This document shows, one piece after another, positions 25,722 to 39,256 of a stretch of 64,000 nucleotides of DNA. Each line of letters begins with the position of its first letter. Position 1 is the first letter of the stretch. Where the stretch lies: positions 1,034,868 through 1,098,867 of the forward strand of contig NC_031477.1 of the NCBI RefSeq assembly GCF_000006565.2, given 5' to 3'. Position numbers and translations under genes: made by a program. This stretch comes from Toxoplasma gondii ME49. Its lineage: Eukaryota > Apicomplexa > Conoidasida > Eucoccidiorida > Sarcocystidae. The notes under the pieces are model-generated. The model made no database searches, was not told the DNA's origin, and saw only the letters and a list, made by a program, of their open reading frames with translations.

Positions 25722-28700
25722 GGACTGAGAAGGCCGCCAAGACCAACAGCAATTTCCTTATCGGGGGAATCTTAGTTCCTGGTTTTTTTTTTGCGTTTTC
25801 GTGGTGCGCCTTACGAAATTTCCAGAGATGACTCCCACATGGTTGTTCGCCTTTGTCTTGGACCCGTCTGTATTTTCTTGTCCGCAACAGATGGCTAATG
25901 AAGGACGTCCTGTCATTTCCCCGGTTGAGTTATTCACATTTCTTACGCAGTATACGCATATGAGTGTATTCACCTGTCATCGACCAGAAAAAGCAGTTCC
26001 TATATTTCACTACTTAAGTACAAGTAGCCAGACGCCCCTAGGCAGCTCATTTGCAGGCATACTAATCGGACCCTCCATAAAAGGAGAGCGTCTCCTACAA
26101 TCCTATGCAGGCTCATTTCCAGCACGTTGAAAAATAGAAACATGTTTATATTACACTCGCAGGTGCGCGTGTACATGCGCGTGTCAACCTGCACTCATAT
26201 TTGCATGGGACTTTATAGTGAGACTTGATTCAAGGAGAGCTGAGAACCCAGCATCGACGGTTCTTTTACGCAGCAGTTTACAACGCCTATGTGTTGTTTT
26301 ACGAAACCGTGGTACGAAGGTGTAATTCTCTCGGCAGCAATCCCGAGCGAAAGTCCTTTCTGTGATGTGGAAAAAGAACCGTGGTAACAATGGCGTGGCT
26401 CGGCTGCCTCTATGAAGGTAATAGCATGTTGAACAATCATCTTATATCTTCGCACTTCACCGAAGTCACGGAGCTAGCGAGGAAAGGAGACGGTAAGCAG
26501 TCGTCATCGACGGAACTGACAGAGACAGCCTACTCTGGCTTGGGCGGCATCTCAACTGATACCCGCTTCAGTGAGAGTCACGGTATTTCCTTGTATCTGC
26601 GCAACATGCAGGCGACATGATGTCTCAAGAAGCGAGAATAACAAGCTTGAGATACCGCCAGGACAGTTTGTCGCTGACATGTTCCCAGGCAGTCAAAGTG
26701 TATTTCCGCTGTCTGTACGTAGCATCGCCTGTTCACGTTTTTCCTATCATTGCAGGAATTGAAACCACTGGCATCTTTCACACGAGTGCGGTGTTTGTTC
26801 AATTGGAGCCCAATTTTCTGGTTTCTCGAAATTACCGAAAGGCGACGATAGATCGTTCCGTTTGTAGGGACTGTTGCTTTTTTTTGGGATACAATTCCAT
26901 CAATCGCTGACTGTGCCACATGGCAACTGACAACAGATCTACTAGTTGAAAATGATGCTTCCAGTTTGCCTTGACAGGGAGCTTGAGCGTCGTCCACTTG
27001 CCAAACGGCAATTTGTTATCTAACCGTATCCTTCGATGTCTCTCGACAAACCAGAACAGCATCCGACAAATTCAAGATCCGTGGTAAACCGTTCAAGTGA
27101 CCTCTAGCACTGCTCCTTGTAGTTGCTGTCGTGGACATACATGCCGGTCTCCACCCTATGAGTTGTTGGAGAGTTCACGTGCACGTAAAAGGAGAAATAA
27201 ACCCTCGTGTTTCTATCCTTCTTCATGAAGTATCCTCCTTCCACTTGGCTGCTTGCATCTACACAAGTCTAACTCACAAGCAGCCCAAGAGAATCACGAC
27301 ACCCTACGCGAGAGAGAGGTGGTAATGATGGGAAAAAATGGGATCTAAATCTCGAAGGTTCTTGAAGACTTCGTCAGCCGAACCCCCAATATGGATCGGT
27401 ACAGAGGAGTTATCATATCATCCATACAAAGTTGGCATTAATAACATTGTGATCAGAGCCTGACAGTTTAAAATTTTTCTGCACGATATGAAGATATCGT
27501 CTCTGCAGAAATGGCGTGATCCAGAACTGTGTAACTCAACACGAAAGAACAAAGTCGGCCCTGCCACGGCGGTGCCAGAGGCCCAGAAAAGTGACAGGTC
27601 TCCGCCAAAACGCGACAACTAAACGCAGTAATAAGGTGAGACACGAATGAGAATTTAGATAAACGGCCAATAGGGATGTGTCGTAGAGATAAATGCCTCT
27701 TCCTAACATGTTTTTTTTGCGTAGCTAGCTGCTTCGTAGGTGCCATTGTCTGCTGTCAGCTAGCCGCTGCGGACGAGGCGTAAGCGTGTGACTCAAGCTG
27801 TCGTGCCTTTACGTAGCTCTTTGTAGAGTCGCTGCCCGCATGCTTCTCCTTTTTGAGACAAAAGCGACGGCACCTGGCAAACAGAACTGGGGCTCTCAGA
27901 AAAGCAACGAAAGCCCCAAACTGTCAGAGAAAGGCGCGAGTTCTTTGGGCTGCCTGAAAGGCTCTTTCCCCCGACGCAAGCCCGTGAGCCTAGACTGAAG
28001 TTGGTACGCTCAACAAGTGTACGGTATTTTACTGCGAAAAGATCTTCGTTTTGAGCGGAATAAAAAAATCACGCTTTGGCTGAAGCAGATCTCAGCGACC
28101 TTTTTGTTTCCGGTGTCCGGGCGGGTTAAAGAGGGAACAAGTTCATCGCTGGGATTCTTCCGCCGCATCTCCGTTGGCTTGCAGCCTGTTCTCAAACTGA
28201 GAAATGGACTACAACGCGGGACTGTCTCCCACAAAACCTTCAAAAGAGCTGTATTTCTGCACTGGAGCAGAGGCTTTAGTCAGCGTGTAATTCACGTATT
28301 CGGATGCGTCGTCTCAAAAGCATTTCCTTTCTTCTCGGTCTGGCATTTCCCTCTTGTGCATCCATATAACGGGAGCCGCTCTCGTAAGGTGTTGAAAGAC
28401 CTCGTCAATGAACACTTCATGTTCTAGCGTCGGCGGGGTTAAGATTCCTCAGAGTTTTCTTCACTCGAGTTCTGTTCTCTCCCTGGTCCTCGTTTAGTGC
28501 ACTGGATTCTCTTGAAGGCAACATTACCTTCCCATCCGGTGGTTCTTAAAACGACCCGCATTTGAGCCTCTATCGATGAACACCATCGCATGATTTTTCT
28601 GTCGACACGGTCGTTTTCCAGGTTTGATCGAGGATCCGTTGTTCCTCAGAGACTTAGGACCTTGAGTTCAAGACATGCGGCGACGCCGTGTGTTCCGTTC

Positions 28701-29255
28701 TTTTTCCGCTTGGTAATACACCGTCTTTCCCATCACGTCTGCTGCCCTTACTGCCGTTCGAAAATCCACAAAAACCATCGCTTCTTTTTCCAGCGGCTTC
28801 ATCCTCTTCTCTCTTTGATGGAGCCTTTCTGTGAGAACCGTGGTTTGTAAATTCATGCGGATTGAAACGGCCCCCGTGCAGCTTGTTTGGTTTTCGAGTT
28901 TTCAGCTTCAAATCTGGCCCCTTCCAAGTTTTTCTTCAACATCGGCGCTCACGGAATCGCACGTTTCGCCTATCCTTTTCCACAAGTCTCAATATTCTGG
29001 TCTGCTTGTCCAGTTCTTTTGTGTTTGTCTGTCTCGGGGCATCGCATTTGGCTGTCAAGCCGGCGCCGCCCTCCCGCTCTCTCGTTTTTCTTGGTCGCAA
29101 AACAGCAATTTAAAGTCCGAGAATTCACACGTTTATGTAGACCAGTTGAGGGCACGTGTCTGTTGTGAACGTAGATACCGAGCTATATCCTTGTTTCGAT
29201 CATATGTCAATCGAAAAAATTCGGTCTTCGCTCGTGTAGTGTTGGTGAGGAGAAA

Positions 29256-32200
29256 ATGAGTCGAGCATACGCGGACTTGGTTGTTTCGCGGAAGGCGAAG
29301 GCCCCGCCTTTCTCGGTGGATAACAACGATGGGCGGCCAAAACGTCCAAATCGGGTTTGGTTCGACAGAGACAGGGCAAAAGCGTGCAACGATATGAGAC
29401 GAGAATATCCTCTCCACTACTACATTTCGTCCTACGACGTCTACGCGTTTCTTGCCACCCTTAGGCAGGGTGCAGATCCTGCGAAAAGAGATGCTGCTGG
29501 ACGCACCCCTCTCGACCTTGCTGTGCAGGTAAGGAAAGGCGATTATTGATCTCGGTTTTCGCGTCTCAGAGTATTGACATCCGACACGTGTAGCTCTCTT
29601 TAGCAGTCCAGTGGGGTAGTAGCGTACAGCAATCGTAGTAAACAGGGGGTAGAGAGACCAACAGGAAAAAGCGCTTTGCTTTTCGCTTCATGCGAAGACC
29701 TTGCGGGGCAACCAAGTTGAGCGAATGCACCTGAAGGGGTGAATTGTTGCGCTGTATCCATGCATAGGTGAATCGCCTGAGACTAGAGAGACATCTTTAT
29801 GAGTGGCAGCAGATCTACAGATATGTATATTAAACGGATATCGCGCCTTGAAACTTTTGCTGGGGAACACATACTACGAGTTGGACTACTGGTTTAGATC
29901 GGGTGGGCTTTTGCTTACCTGATCCAAGCTTTATTGCGGTAGAATGGCATGATTGATAATTGTCATTGCTGAGAAGTATGCCCGCTTACCTACTTCTAGA
30001 CCGACAGTCGTCATGTGATGTGCCCACACTAAAGAGATAGAAACAGAGATCAACAGCAGAGTGGATAACGACGGCCACCGTCGACGATCGATGAACAACC
30101 GATCTGGTGGACCTAAAACAGGTTGGAAACTGAGGGTATGACGGAGAGGCTCACGCGGGGTTCGATATCACTTTGAGAAGATTGCACTGTCCGTCCGCAG
30201 ATGATCGATACGTCTACCAGTAATGGGTGAAAAAGGTCTGATACGCTTGTTGGTTCTTTTTGAAGTGTAGACAACCTCACGTTTCTTACGTTCCGATCAT
30301 CTCCATGGAGTGTTTCGTTCATCGGAAATGGCCTCCAATTTTGCATGCTCTATCGAGAACCGATGAGCTATCCCGACCACGCTGCTGGTGCGACGTTTCT
30401 TTATCCTTTTAAATCGCATGCCTCGAACTGTATTTAGACATCTTCGAGATCGTATACATTCTTTGCGGTCCAGAGGAAAGGGCGAAGCACTTTTGATACT
30501 TATGCATTCATGGTTGTAGCTGTGTAATTCAGGATGTTCACTTGACTGTAAACCTACTGTTTCATAACTTTGAGAACAAGATTGTCTCTGTGCTGCCACT
30601 GTCCACGAGGATGCACCTTGTGTTGATGTCAGAGTTTCGTTCGTCTCCTTTTACCTGTCCACAATTAAGGAAAAGTGACGGGGTGCTGCAGTTGCATAAA
30701 CGCTCGGGCGAACATCTGTATGCTGCTTTGATCTGGACGATTGTGGCGGCAGTCCTTTCAAACGTGAGACACCATTTGTTAGCCGACTGGTCAGCTGACT
30801 TTTTTTCGGTGCGATTTGTTCCCCTTCTGTTGCTTTTCAGATGGCAGTGGAGCTAATTGAGACGTCGCTCTGCACGTCTTTCCCTATCGACAATATCGAC
30901 GTTACTCCGGCGGCAACTTTGAAGCCAGCGAAAGACTCTCCGCCAGAAAGTCGTCCGGAGACTTTCACCAATCCCTTTCGGGTAAAGTACCGCGACGCGA
31001 ACGCCAGCATGTATGTTCAGCACGATATCATGCGGTATCGCTGCGCAGACTCGGATGTCTACAAATCCTGTCGGGAGCCGCCATTCCCTCTTCCCTCAGA
31101 TGGTCACGATGGTGCAGAACGGACTTACCAGGTGGCCACCTTTCCACCACAAGAGTTTCGCATAAAAAACGGCGACTCTGAAGATTTCTTCAGGGACCAA
31201 CAGCGCGCGCGACGAACACGTGAGTTCAGAGCGAACAGCAGACCTAATCTCGAAAATCCGTCTCCCATGCCACATCCCTGCCAGAAACAGAATCTCCGGA
31301 CTAAACATACCGGCTGTATGTGCGAAACAAAGCAGAGCCTCACTGATGTCCGACGTGTCTATGGAAATGTCATGTATATTCGTGGGGTTTCAGCCACCCG
31401 TAGGTGAGTTTTTTTCGTGGCACACGCATCCCAATTGTGGTATATAGGATTGCGCGAAATGTCCGTGCCTCCTACAGAACCGAGAAGAGCTGCATGCGAG
31501 ACCGCTTGAGTAGCTGTGTCGAACTCTTATGCAAATAAAATGGGGGAAGTTTATGGTGACCCTGTACAACATCATACACATCGTGTGTATGAGGGAGGAA
31601 ATTGAAATGTCACCTCTGCGTGGCGTTTGTTCTCGTGTCGCCACGACACAGAAATCTAGAGTATTCTCGGATGTTGTCTGCCGCCTGGTGCCACATTTTC
31701 GAGGTCGTACTTCTACCCGAGATCAGTGTCGTTTGTTTTGTGGGTTGTCGTTCCTGCAGAATCTCCATCGTTTCCTCTTCCTCGGGGGGACGTCAGTCGC
31801 TACTACGCAGCTGCTCACAATTTGCGCCCGCAACAGTTCGCTTACGCCTATGATGCTAACGGCAAGCCGATGTCGTGGTCTCGCCTTCAGCGCGAGCAAG
31901 TTCAGTTGGAGCAGGAACACCTACAGGGAGAGTTTTTGGTGGCTGTGGAGCAGTTTCTCGAGCGTCCGCCGTCGAAGGCCGCGATGTCTCAGATGCGCGA
32001 GCTGATACGGCGGCTCAACCTCATGATGGTTATCATCAAGAAGTATGAACTCTGTCTGCCGCTGAAGCGTGAAGCAGCAGAAAAGGCGAAGGCTTACATC
32101 GGTACGGCGCTCACGTACCCGTACCTCTACACGGCGTCCATGTACGAGGCGTTCAAGCGCTACCCCAGAACGCCTGCGGGGCAGGTATGTAGGTTTCGAA

Positions 32201-34102
32201 GCAACCTGGGGAGACACGATAGGAGGCCACGGAAGCATTGTTGATTCGAAAGCTTCCTTTTGACAATGAGGGCCAGCGCGGCATTTGGTACCCTTTTGCT
32301 GGACGAGTTGGCGATTTCGAATGTAGTGCTGGCATCGAGTACTTCTGCTACGCATACAGCGGCTCCGTGGCAAGGGCAGGAACCGTGGGTGCTGTTGTAG
32401 TTGGCCGCGGTTCCACGGATTTGGTTTCATTAAACCTTTTCTCCCTTTGCTTTTCAGGCATGGGACGCTCTTAACCCTGCAGACAGCCGCCGGCTGGTGT
32501 TGATTATCTTGTCGCTGAAGATGCACGGCCATGAACTATTCTCGTTTATGGGCACCGTTTGCCGGCTGTTCAACTCACTTATGGAGCAGCTCGGTCTCTG
32601 CGATGACCGCTGTGGCACTGGTGGACATTGGTGTAAGCTGGGCAGTGAGTGCAGTCAGTTCTACCTTCACATGGCCTTTTCACTGGACGATGCTCAGCTC
32701 TTTCAAAAGTTCATCACGCAGCAGCAACTCTTCGACAAACAGGACATCTTCAAGTGGGAGGATCTCCTCTATACCCTCATGCAGGTAAGAAGGCCGAGGG
32801 AAAGGGATCATGAGCTCAGATGCAGTGAAAAAGGAAGCATGTCGAAAGGCAAAGCCAATGTATTGACGGACCAGAGCTGTTATCCTATTGACGAACGGGT
32901 TCAAAGCATGATGGAGCTAAGCCTTTCGGTGAAAGGTAACCCTAGTAACCCTAAACATGTTGATTTAGACATATCCTCAACAAGCAAGGAGGATGGCACT
33001 ACGCGAGCACATTCGGTGCTGCAGCTAACCCACGATCCTGATACAGCTCTTCAGCTTCCTCCGACACTCGTAGTTGAACCATTATTCAGAAGATCCTCCG
33101 GTGAATCGATGAACCAAAAATTCAGGTGCAGACAAAGACGGGAGAAAGAGCAAAGACGACTACCATGTGCAGAGTCGCCAATTATGACTTGCATACCATG
33201 GTTGTACTGTTCTTGCTCCTTCAGCATCGCGAAAGGTTTAGGCCGTACTTCGCGGCTCTCTTGGCGAGGCGCCTCAAGGCGCGTGTGCAGAAGAGATTGA
33301 TGAACTCGGCAGATCAGCAAGCCTACCTGCCAGGTAAGAAAACGAATCTTCTGCGCATCTCATAGAGTCCTTCCACTTTTGTTCCACACGGGCAAATTGT
33401 TTGCAGTGGATGGACAAGAATGCATCAGTGGCAAGTGCCAAAATACTTCGTATATCAAGAACAGGCAGCGCCATTGGTCCCGGCCTGCTGCGCAAATGAG
33501 AGGAGGCGAACCTGCGTGTTCGTGCATATCATAGACATGCGTGAGAGAAACAAGGTCTTTGTTTATTTCTGTGTGGTCGCTTTAAGAAGTGATATAAAGG
33601 AGATAGGTGGTACACGTGTTGCCCATCCATCTGTCTTCACCTCAGACTATGTTGAGTTACCATCAAATTCTCATCGAGTAGCCCTGGTCTACGTTCTCTA
33701 GAACAAATAGAACAGTTGCAGATCATGTATTTGTGCTTGTTTGCCTTTCTGAACCTCTTCTTGTGTATTTTGTGTGTTCCGTCATGCAAGGGAAGCAATC
33801 CAGGAGCTGTTTCTCCCGATTTCACCTCGTCGTATTCCTTCTTTTCCTGCTTTGTTTGCTCTTTAGAAACCGTCAAGTATCCCTGCGAGGAACGTTACTT
33901 CACCCGTCAGCTACTCGGTGAATATTCTGAAATTTTTGGAGAGTCGGAAGCAGAAGAATTCAACAGTATGCTGCGTCACTGGCGATACGGCGCAGCCCGG
34001 CAGGCACCTGGCACGGGCTCTGAGGAAGACAACATTCTCCCGGCTCCGCTGCCTCCTGTTTCTGAGTCTCCGGCGGCAGATTTCTGGTCTCTTCGAGACT
34101 GA
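29256..34102 (+). CDS. Ankyrin-repeat-containing protein, 6 exons, 582 aa
   Basis: Exons 29256-29528, 30841-31219, 31760-32184, 32458-32784, 33225-33333 and 33867-34102 join in phase with GT-AG borders and end in TGA. The product starts MSRAYADLVVSRKAKAPPF. Residues about 56-100, across the first intron, form an ankyrin repeat with the loop GADPAKRDAAGRTPLDLAV. The N-terminal part is basic. Residues about 220-460 are helical and charged (for example LQREQVQLEQEHLQGEFL and MRELIRRLNLMMVIIKKYEL), with Cys residues in LGLCDDRCGTGGHWCKLG. The C-terminal ~50 residues are Pro/Ser/Glu-rich. No signal peptide or membrane span is seen, so it is probably cytosolic. I do not recognise the family beyond the repeat. 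The exon 2 donor (31219) was chosen because it is a strong GTGAGT and the only one in phase with exon 3. Confidence 0.78.
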
Positions 34103-36884
34103 AAGAAAAGGCACTTTGAAAGGTGGCGCTGTCCATGGTCCTTGTCACCTTTTTCTGGTGCCATTTCAATAAATCAAGACACGCAGTAAATGCGACATTG
34201 AGTACAAAACAGGTGAAGAGAGAGTTCATGGCGTCTGCATCTCTGCCCAGTCATTCGCGTCTCACTAGTTTTTTCTCCTCTCTCCGTAGAGGGTTGACAT
34301 GCCGACGAAAACAGTTTGATTTCGTGACGGTTTCAGACGACAGTGGGGTCCCATGAGCCCTGGAATACGGTCCCGTGTTAGGCTGAGACGGCGACGTCGG
34401 TTACAACTTCAGACCCTATTTTGGCCCTGACAGGTTTTGCTCCGATCCGCGTTCTTCGCTTGCATACATACAAAAACGCGTATGTGTGTGGATGTGTATG
34501 CATTTTGTTTCGTCGCATTCCTTGAACAGTTGACTCTGAGCTTCTGTTGATGCTGCTTGAATGAGTCGGGCCACTAGACGCAGTTAGTTCGAATGCAGAA
34601 AGGGGTATTTCTCTCGACGCCGGAGTGCCTGTGAAAGGTGGGGAAGGCTGAGCAGGCGCACAGAGGCGACACTGCCGGACTGCGCTGTAGCGGAAGGGCA
34701 AGGGAGGTTGCGTTCGTTCACGTAACAACGTCGAGACAGCTTTCTTTTTTTCTCTGCTGCTTTCTTCCATGTACTAAAAGGTATTCTGCTCTCTTATCGC
34801 TGGCTATCTCAAACAGAAAGGCGTGCACACACCACGGAAAAGTTACTGCATTTCAAAATTTGGACTCAACTCGCTCAATGGTCACTTTTCCTGCAGTGGT
34901 TCGGCCAAGCTTCATCTAAAGACACGCATTTATTTATGCACATTTTTTTTCTTGTATTCTTGTAGGGCCGGTGACATGTTTTGCATCCGTATAAGCGAGC
35001 AGGGTTTTGTACGTGTACATAGAAATACATATATCTGTGTGTACAGGCTGTTTCCTTGAATAAAACGCCTCCGATACGCATGGAAGCTAGTTTTCGGATC
35101 TCTGGCTCGCTGCACTGCAACAGAGAGTGACAGGACAGAGAGTCTGCGTCCTCTATACGACAACGTGGCCCACGTCACTGTGTTTCGATGGTACAGTACG
35201 TGCCTTTTTTTCAAGGTTCCTTTCTCCCACCTCTCCCTTAATCGAAAACACTTCATGTAAGGCTGGTGTCTGGTCGGTGAATCTCGTTCGAACACACTTT
35301 TGCTTGACAATTAAGGATGAGTTGGAGAGCGAACCTGTATGGTTACACGAATAATTGGATGTTTTGGGGTTGTACATGAAATCTCAAAGTTTCCGGTGCC
35401 GCAGATGCGTGACCATCACCTCGAGCTATCAGCCTGACATCACTTGTTGTTCGACTGTTGTATCAGGGGATTCGCTTTCTGAGGAACAAACCCAAGGGAA
35501 ACCTACAGATCTACTTTGTATGTGGTTGCCCTATTAGTCACATATACACCAAACTAATCAAACACCCTAATACCTATAGTTGTTTCTGCCTGTTGGTCGA
35601 CGAGAATCGTGCTACCTGGGTACGCCGCTCTCGCCGTCCTGGTGTCACGTCAGCAAGACAGTGGAACCTTAGAGCAGTGTCACCACTGTGTAAACTCGAT
35701 GGTGCAAAATCGTTGCAGCGGCATGCACGAAAACTTTCGGATCCCGACAGTATGTCCTGGGCAACGAAGTGCCTCAAAACTTACTCTGAGACGAGGTCAC
35801 GCGGGAAAACGACAGTAATGTTGAAATCAGAGAGGACAAAGGAACTGCGAGCAGCACTGACTGCAGTCACACAGGTACTGTACCAACATCTGCCTACAGT
35901 GATGTCAACGGGAGCTGACTACGCATGTCCCGGAGCGTCAGAGCGAATAGGTGTCTCTCATAAGCAGCCTTATGCTAACAGCAACAAATGCAGACGAACG
36001 GCTATGTTGGCATCGACAAGAATGGGATTGTATTCGTCCTAAGTCTGGATTTTCTGACATGTGGCACATTAAAGGCGCAGTATCCCTCAGAAAACATCAC
36101 GCCAGCGCAGTATGTGGGGCTGGAATATATGAACTGATGTCGAGTGAAACGCTCCACGTCATACAACACTTTCGTTTTGTTTCTTCAGTCGGAACGCATA
36201 AAGACCACCTATTTACACCAAGGTGACACGGAAATTGCCTTCCAGACAGTGCACTCTCCCCGTGTAAAGGGAGTTTAACAGTGAAAATAGCATGTTTTGC
36301 ACGCAAAGTGCTTTGTTCGGTGGTAGGTGCGCACCCGCAAAAGAAAATTCATTTCGTACACGGTTCGCACGACATTATTTATCTTTTTCTGACTCATTAT
36401 ATTCATTTGAAGACCGGCTGTCTGCTTGACGAGGCATCGAATGAGTTGCCACGAGATTCTCCCAGTCGCGGCGGTTAGCGCCAACAGCCTGCGAATGCCA
36501 GGATAAGTTCACAAAAAAAAGCAGTCTCTTTATGTTATGAGGAGAAACCGCCATGGGACTGAGTAGAGAAGTCAAAGAAGAATCGGGAACGGTTCGACCG
36601 TTATCTTATCTTTGTCCCTACCAAATAGCCTCCCACGCAGATTCACGTCTAGACTGCGTTGTCCGTGGTACACTGTCCACAATGAAGTTGAATACAAACA
36701 AACGAATTCCCCATGTACTCTCGCACAATAAAGACGCTTAACTTTGCTGACATGCAGATTAGAGGTTATGAGCCAAAACCTGGAGGTGTACCATTTACTA
36801 TGTTGAGGAAGAGCACCAAGCAGCTTTGCCTCGAAAGAAAGGAAGGACAAATGAAAGTACGTGGATGCGTACACGCGCTATGAC
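34103..36884. other. Convergent intergenic region between the ankyrin gene and the thioredoxin-like gene
   Basis: Contains the 3' trailers of two convergent genes. On the minus strand, 36829-36799 could be a further short exon of the thioredoxin-like gene (AKLLGALPQH, preceded by an AG and followed by GTAAAT). I see no other supported gene; open frames at 35458-36042 (+) and 34770-34378 (-) have no family features. Confidence 0.35.
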
Positions 36885-38525
36885 CTCCCATTTTCCTTCG
36901 GAGGGTACCATGACGCAAAGAGTGGGCAGTGCCTGAATAGCCGCGTCGTCTGCGCTGTCGGGACACTCATCCACATCCATCTTCAAGAACGTCCCCTCGT
37001 AAAAGCCACTAAGCGCCTGTACACAATAACGAAGACGCGCCACAAAACATCACGTTATCAAAACAGCAGCATTCTGATTTCTCCAAGTAACGATATAAGT
37101 ATGTACAAAGATGCTATATATATATATATATATATATATAAACGGATGCATGCCGTATGTGGCGTCATAGAGTCAATGACATCAGGATACTAATGTCTGC
37201 CTGCGAAAACGTAATTTCAATAGACGTACTGTGTGTGACTAAAATCGAAAAGCCATTTCGAAAGAACGTAGTCAGGCATCACTCTTTGAGGGCAGTCTGT
37301 AACTATCAGGTCGGCATATCTTCGTGAACGTACACAGTGTTGGTTATTCCTCAGCGTAAGAGCCGCCAACACAGTGGGTGTGCCTACGCCTCATATGTAC
37401 CTAGTTGCGGCACTGACACGTGTTCCATCTAACTGATGAGATCGACAGGGACATCACTCTGTTTTGGGTGAAAGGAACGTTCCTCCGTGCTTTGGCGACA
37501 AGTGAGGAGCTACAGCCAAATACCTTGTTGTGCGAATTCGCATCCAGACTCGCACGAAGTGTGTTGACGAAGAGAATGTTTGACGTGCGTGGAAATTAGC
37601 CGTTTTATACACCAAGAGTGAAACCAGTCGATCGCGACTGGCAGCACTCATTCTCTTCTACCCGTCAGATTCCCTCCGTATGAATGAATGTAATTTACCT
37701 CGAAAAAGGGGGACATTGCTTTGCACGGTTGACACCACGTAGCGCCGAAGTCAGCAAAAACAATCTGCCGCTTGGGGCCATTTGACAATCGTGTTCGAAG
37801 CGCAGCCAACTCGCTATCAGAGTGAACAGACACCGCTTGGGACGGGTGTTCGCCTCCCTGAAGGTATGAATCAACACACACCTAGTGGCCCACGAAATCC
37901 AGCAAGCCACATTCAGGCAAAATGCCAGCGCTGAAGCCTGGATATGAGCTGCCATCCACGCATGTAACAAAAAAAACTGAATTACCTTAACAAAACCATC
38001 CCCGAGGAGGAACACGGTCATGAAGCCGAACACACCATCTCTCGGAGAGTCGCTCCTTACCTTCTGACACCAAATGCACTACACTTTCGTCTTCCGGTCA
38101 TACACTCGACTCAAGGGCTATGATACGGAAAGACGACACTAAGGGCTACTCTTTGGGAGCCTCATAAAAAGACGGAATTGTGTACAGCGGAAAGGCTGAA
38201 GACTGCGAAATTGCTAGTCCTCCGGAGATGGTAGTTATCGACATTTCTTCTCAGACTCAAAGGATGAGTGTGAGAAGCGAAAGGATGATCTGACCCAGCT
38301 GAGCCTGGTGTGTCTTACTGTGCTCTTGAGAGCTGCATCCGTCATCCGAAACAGTTGCACGTTCTCTGCATTCAGCCCTTGTGCTCCGGTGTGCGCGGAG
38401 TGTGCCCGGTGCTTGCAGCATCGACTGTACGCGTAAGTCGCGAAATCCTTGAGAGGTTTCAAAAGAAATGCCCCGACGATGCCCAGCTGCCATATAGGCA
38501 CGCAGACAGGACCAATGCAAATCAT
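36885..38525 (-). CDS. Thioredoxin-like protein with hydrophobic N-terminal segment (3' end unresolved)
   Basis: Minus-strand exons 38525-38319, 37857-37699 and 37016-36885 all join in phase 0. The product starts MICIGPVCVPIWQLGIVGAF, whose hydrophobic run could be a membrane anchor or signal anchor, followed by a basic Cys-containing stretch (YSRCCKHR). The thioredoxin fold follows: strand IVFADFGATW, the redox motif WCQPC (residues about 110-114), then after an intron FLKMDVDECPDSAD and the cis-proline strand ALPTLCVMV. Thioredoxins with CxxC reduce or isomerise protein disulfides; an N-terminally tethered form would act at a membrane. The final strand and helix after GKWE must lie in one or more exons below 36885; a 31-base candidate is 36799-36829. 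Which membrane is involved cannot be told. Confidence 0.75.
37116..37141. repeat. (TA)n microsatellite
   Basis: TA run in the second intron of the minus-strand thioredoxin-like gene. Confidence 0.9.
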
Positions 38526-38619
38526 TGTCTTCACTTTTCTACGTGTCACGCATACGCTTCGTCGTGACGTTCCCTCCCCGGTCCCCGATTCTATCAAGAA
38601 ATATGGATAAATTATTTCT

Positions 38620-39202
38620 CTATGGTAGTGTGAGACTCGAGTAATCAGTTACCGCGTCCTGAATGCGCTCGATGAAGTAGAATACGTTGAAGTAGCCTTC
38701 GCGCCCGCGGTTCATGCAGACTTGATCACTTAACTGTGGTAGCGTAAATCGCCAAAACGCTGGCCACTTGCATGCGAGCAGAAACGGAGAGGCATTGGAA
38801 AGCACTTGGAATGGATGAAATTTCCGTGTTTCAGAAAAAGCAGGTCCAATAAATAAATGGTAAAAACCTCCGCGTTCTGTGTTGGAAGACAGTACGAATC
38901 CGACAGCCTCCTCGAGGCTGTTGTGCCCGTCGTTTCGAGGTGGCCCGGTAATGATGCTTGTGAGTTTATCACTTTGCGCAACTTGTTCAGACTAGGAGAG
39001 GCGGACGATGATGTTCCGAGGTCAGGAACTACAACAGCCGTTGCGACACGGGGAAGATAGTACTACTTCCAGAGAAAGTGAGCAAAGGACAGGCAATAGG
39101 CATTTGCAGGACGACCTGCATACCACAGGCGCCATCCGCTTTGGTGGTCCTGGACTGCGCATGCGCTGTGTTCTGAGTCAGAATATCGTCTCCAATAGAC
39201 AT
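38620..39202 (-). CDS. Unrecognised protein or C-terminal exon (two candidate exons)
   Basis: The minus-strand exon 38991-38620 follows an acceptor (CTCTCCTAG) and is open for 123 codons to a TAG. It reads like real protein, with blocks such as SIITGPPRNDGHNSLEEAVG, PFLLACKWPAFWRFTLPQLS and GYFNVFYFIERIQDAV. A candidate first exon, 39202-39116 (MSIGDDILTQNTAHAQSR), joins it in phase 0 but uses a weak donor (GTCGTC). The product would be 152 aa with no signal peptide. I do not recognise the family. The Kazal gene's candidate stop lies only about 55 bases upstream, so these exons might instead be the 3' end of that gene; the intron that would be needed there is only about 42 bases, which argues against it. 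Confidence 0.42.
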
Positions 39203-39256
39203 CTGCAATTGCAGTGACCTAACACACTCACTCAAAGAGAGCAGCAGTGCCGCTCC

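Larger units (their letters stand above)
24730..29255. other. Intergenic region with no supported gene
   Basis: Holds the acetyl-CoA synthetase 3' trailer, a patch rich in TGCATGC-like words around 24880-24930, two long (TA)n tracts, and a T/C-rich stretch from about 27990 to 29255 that is probably the leader of the next gene. Open frames such as 28017-28427 (+) lack convincing composition or splice partners. Confidence 0.4.

Noticed and set aside
27468..27746. Minus-strand frame starting MAPTKQLATQKKHVRKRH, faintly like a histone H3 tail
   Set aside because: Only a few residues resemble an H3 tail and the rest shows no histone fold; a chance resemblance.
28017..28427. 136-codon plus-strand frame upstream of the ankyrin gene
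   Set aside because: Composition is typical of a T/C-rich leader read in one frame; no in-phase splice to the gene and no family signature.
31220..31403. Longer version of exon 2 of the ankyrin gene ending at a second GTGAGT donor (31403)
   Set aside because: It would leave phase 2, whereas exon 3 requires phase 1; the 31219 donor fits exactly.
32936..32956. CCCTAGTAACCCTAAAC, reminiscent of the CCCTAAA telomere repeat
   Set aside because: Only about one and a half degenerate units inside an intron, which is expected by chance.
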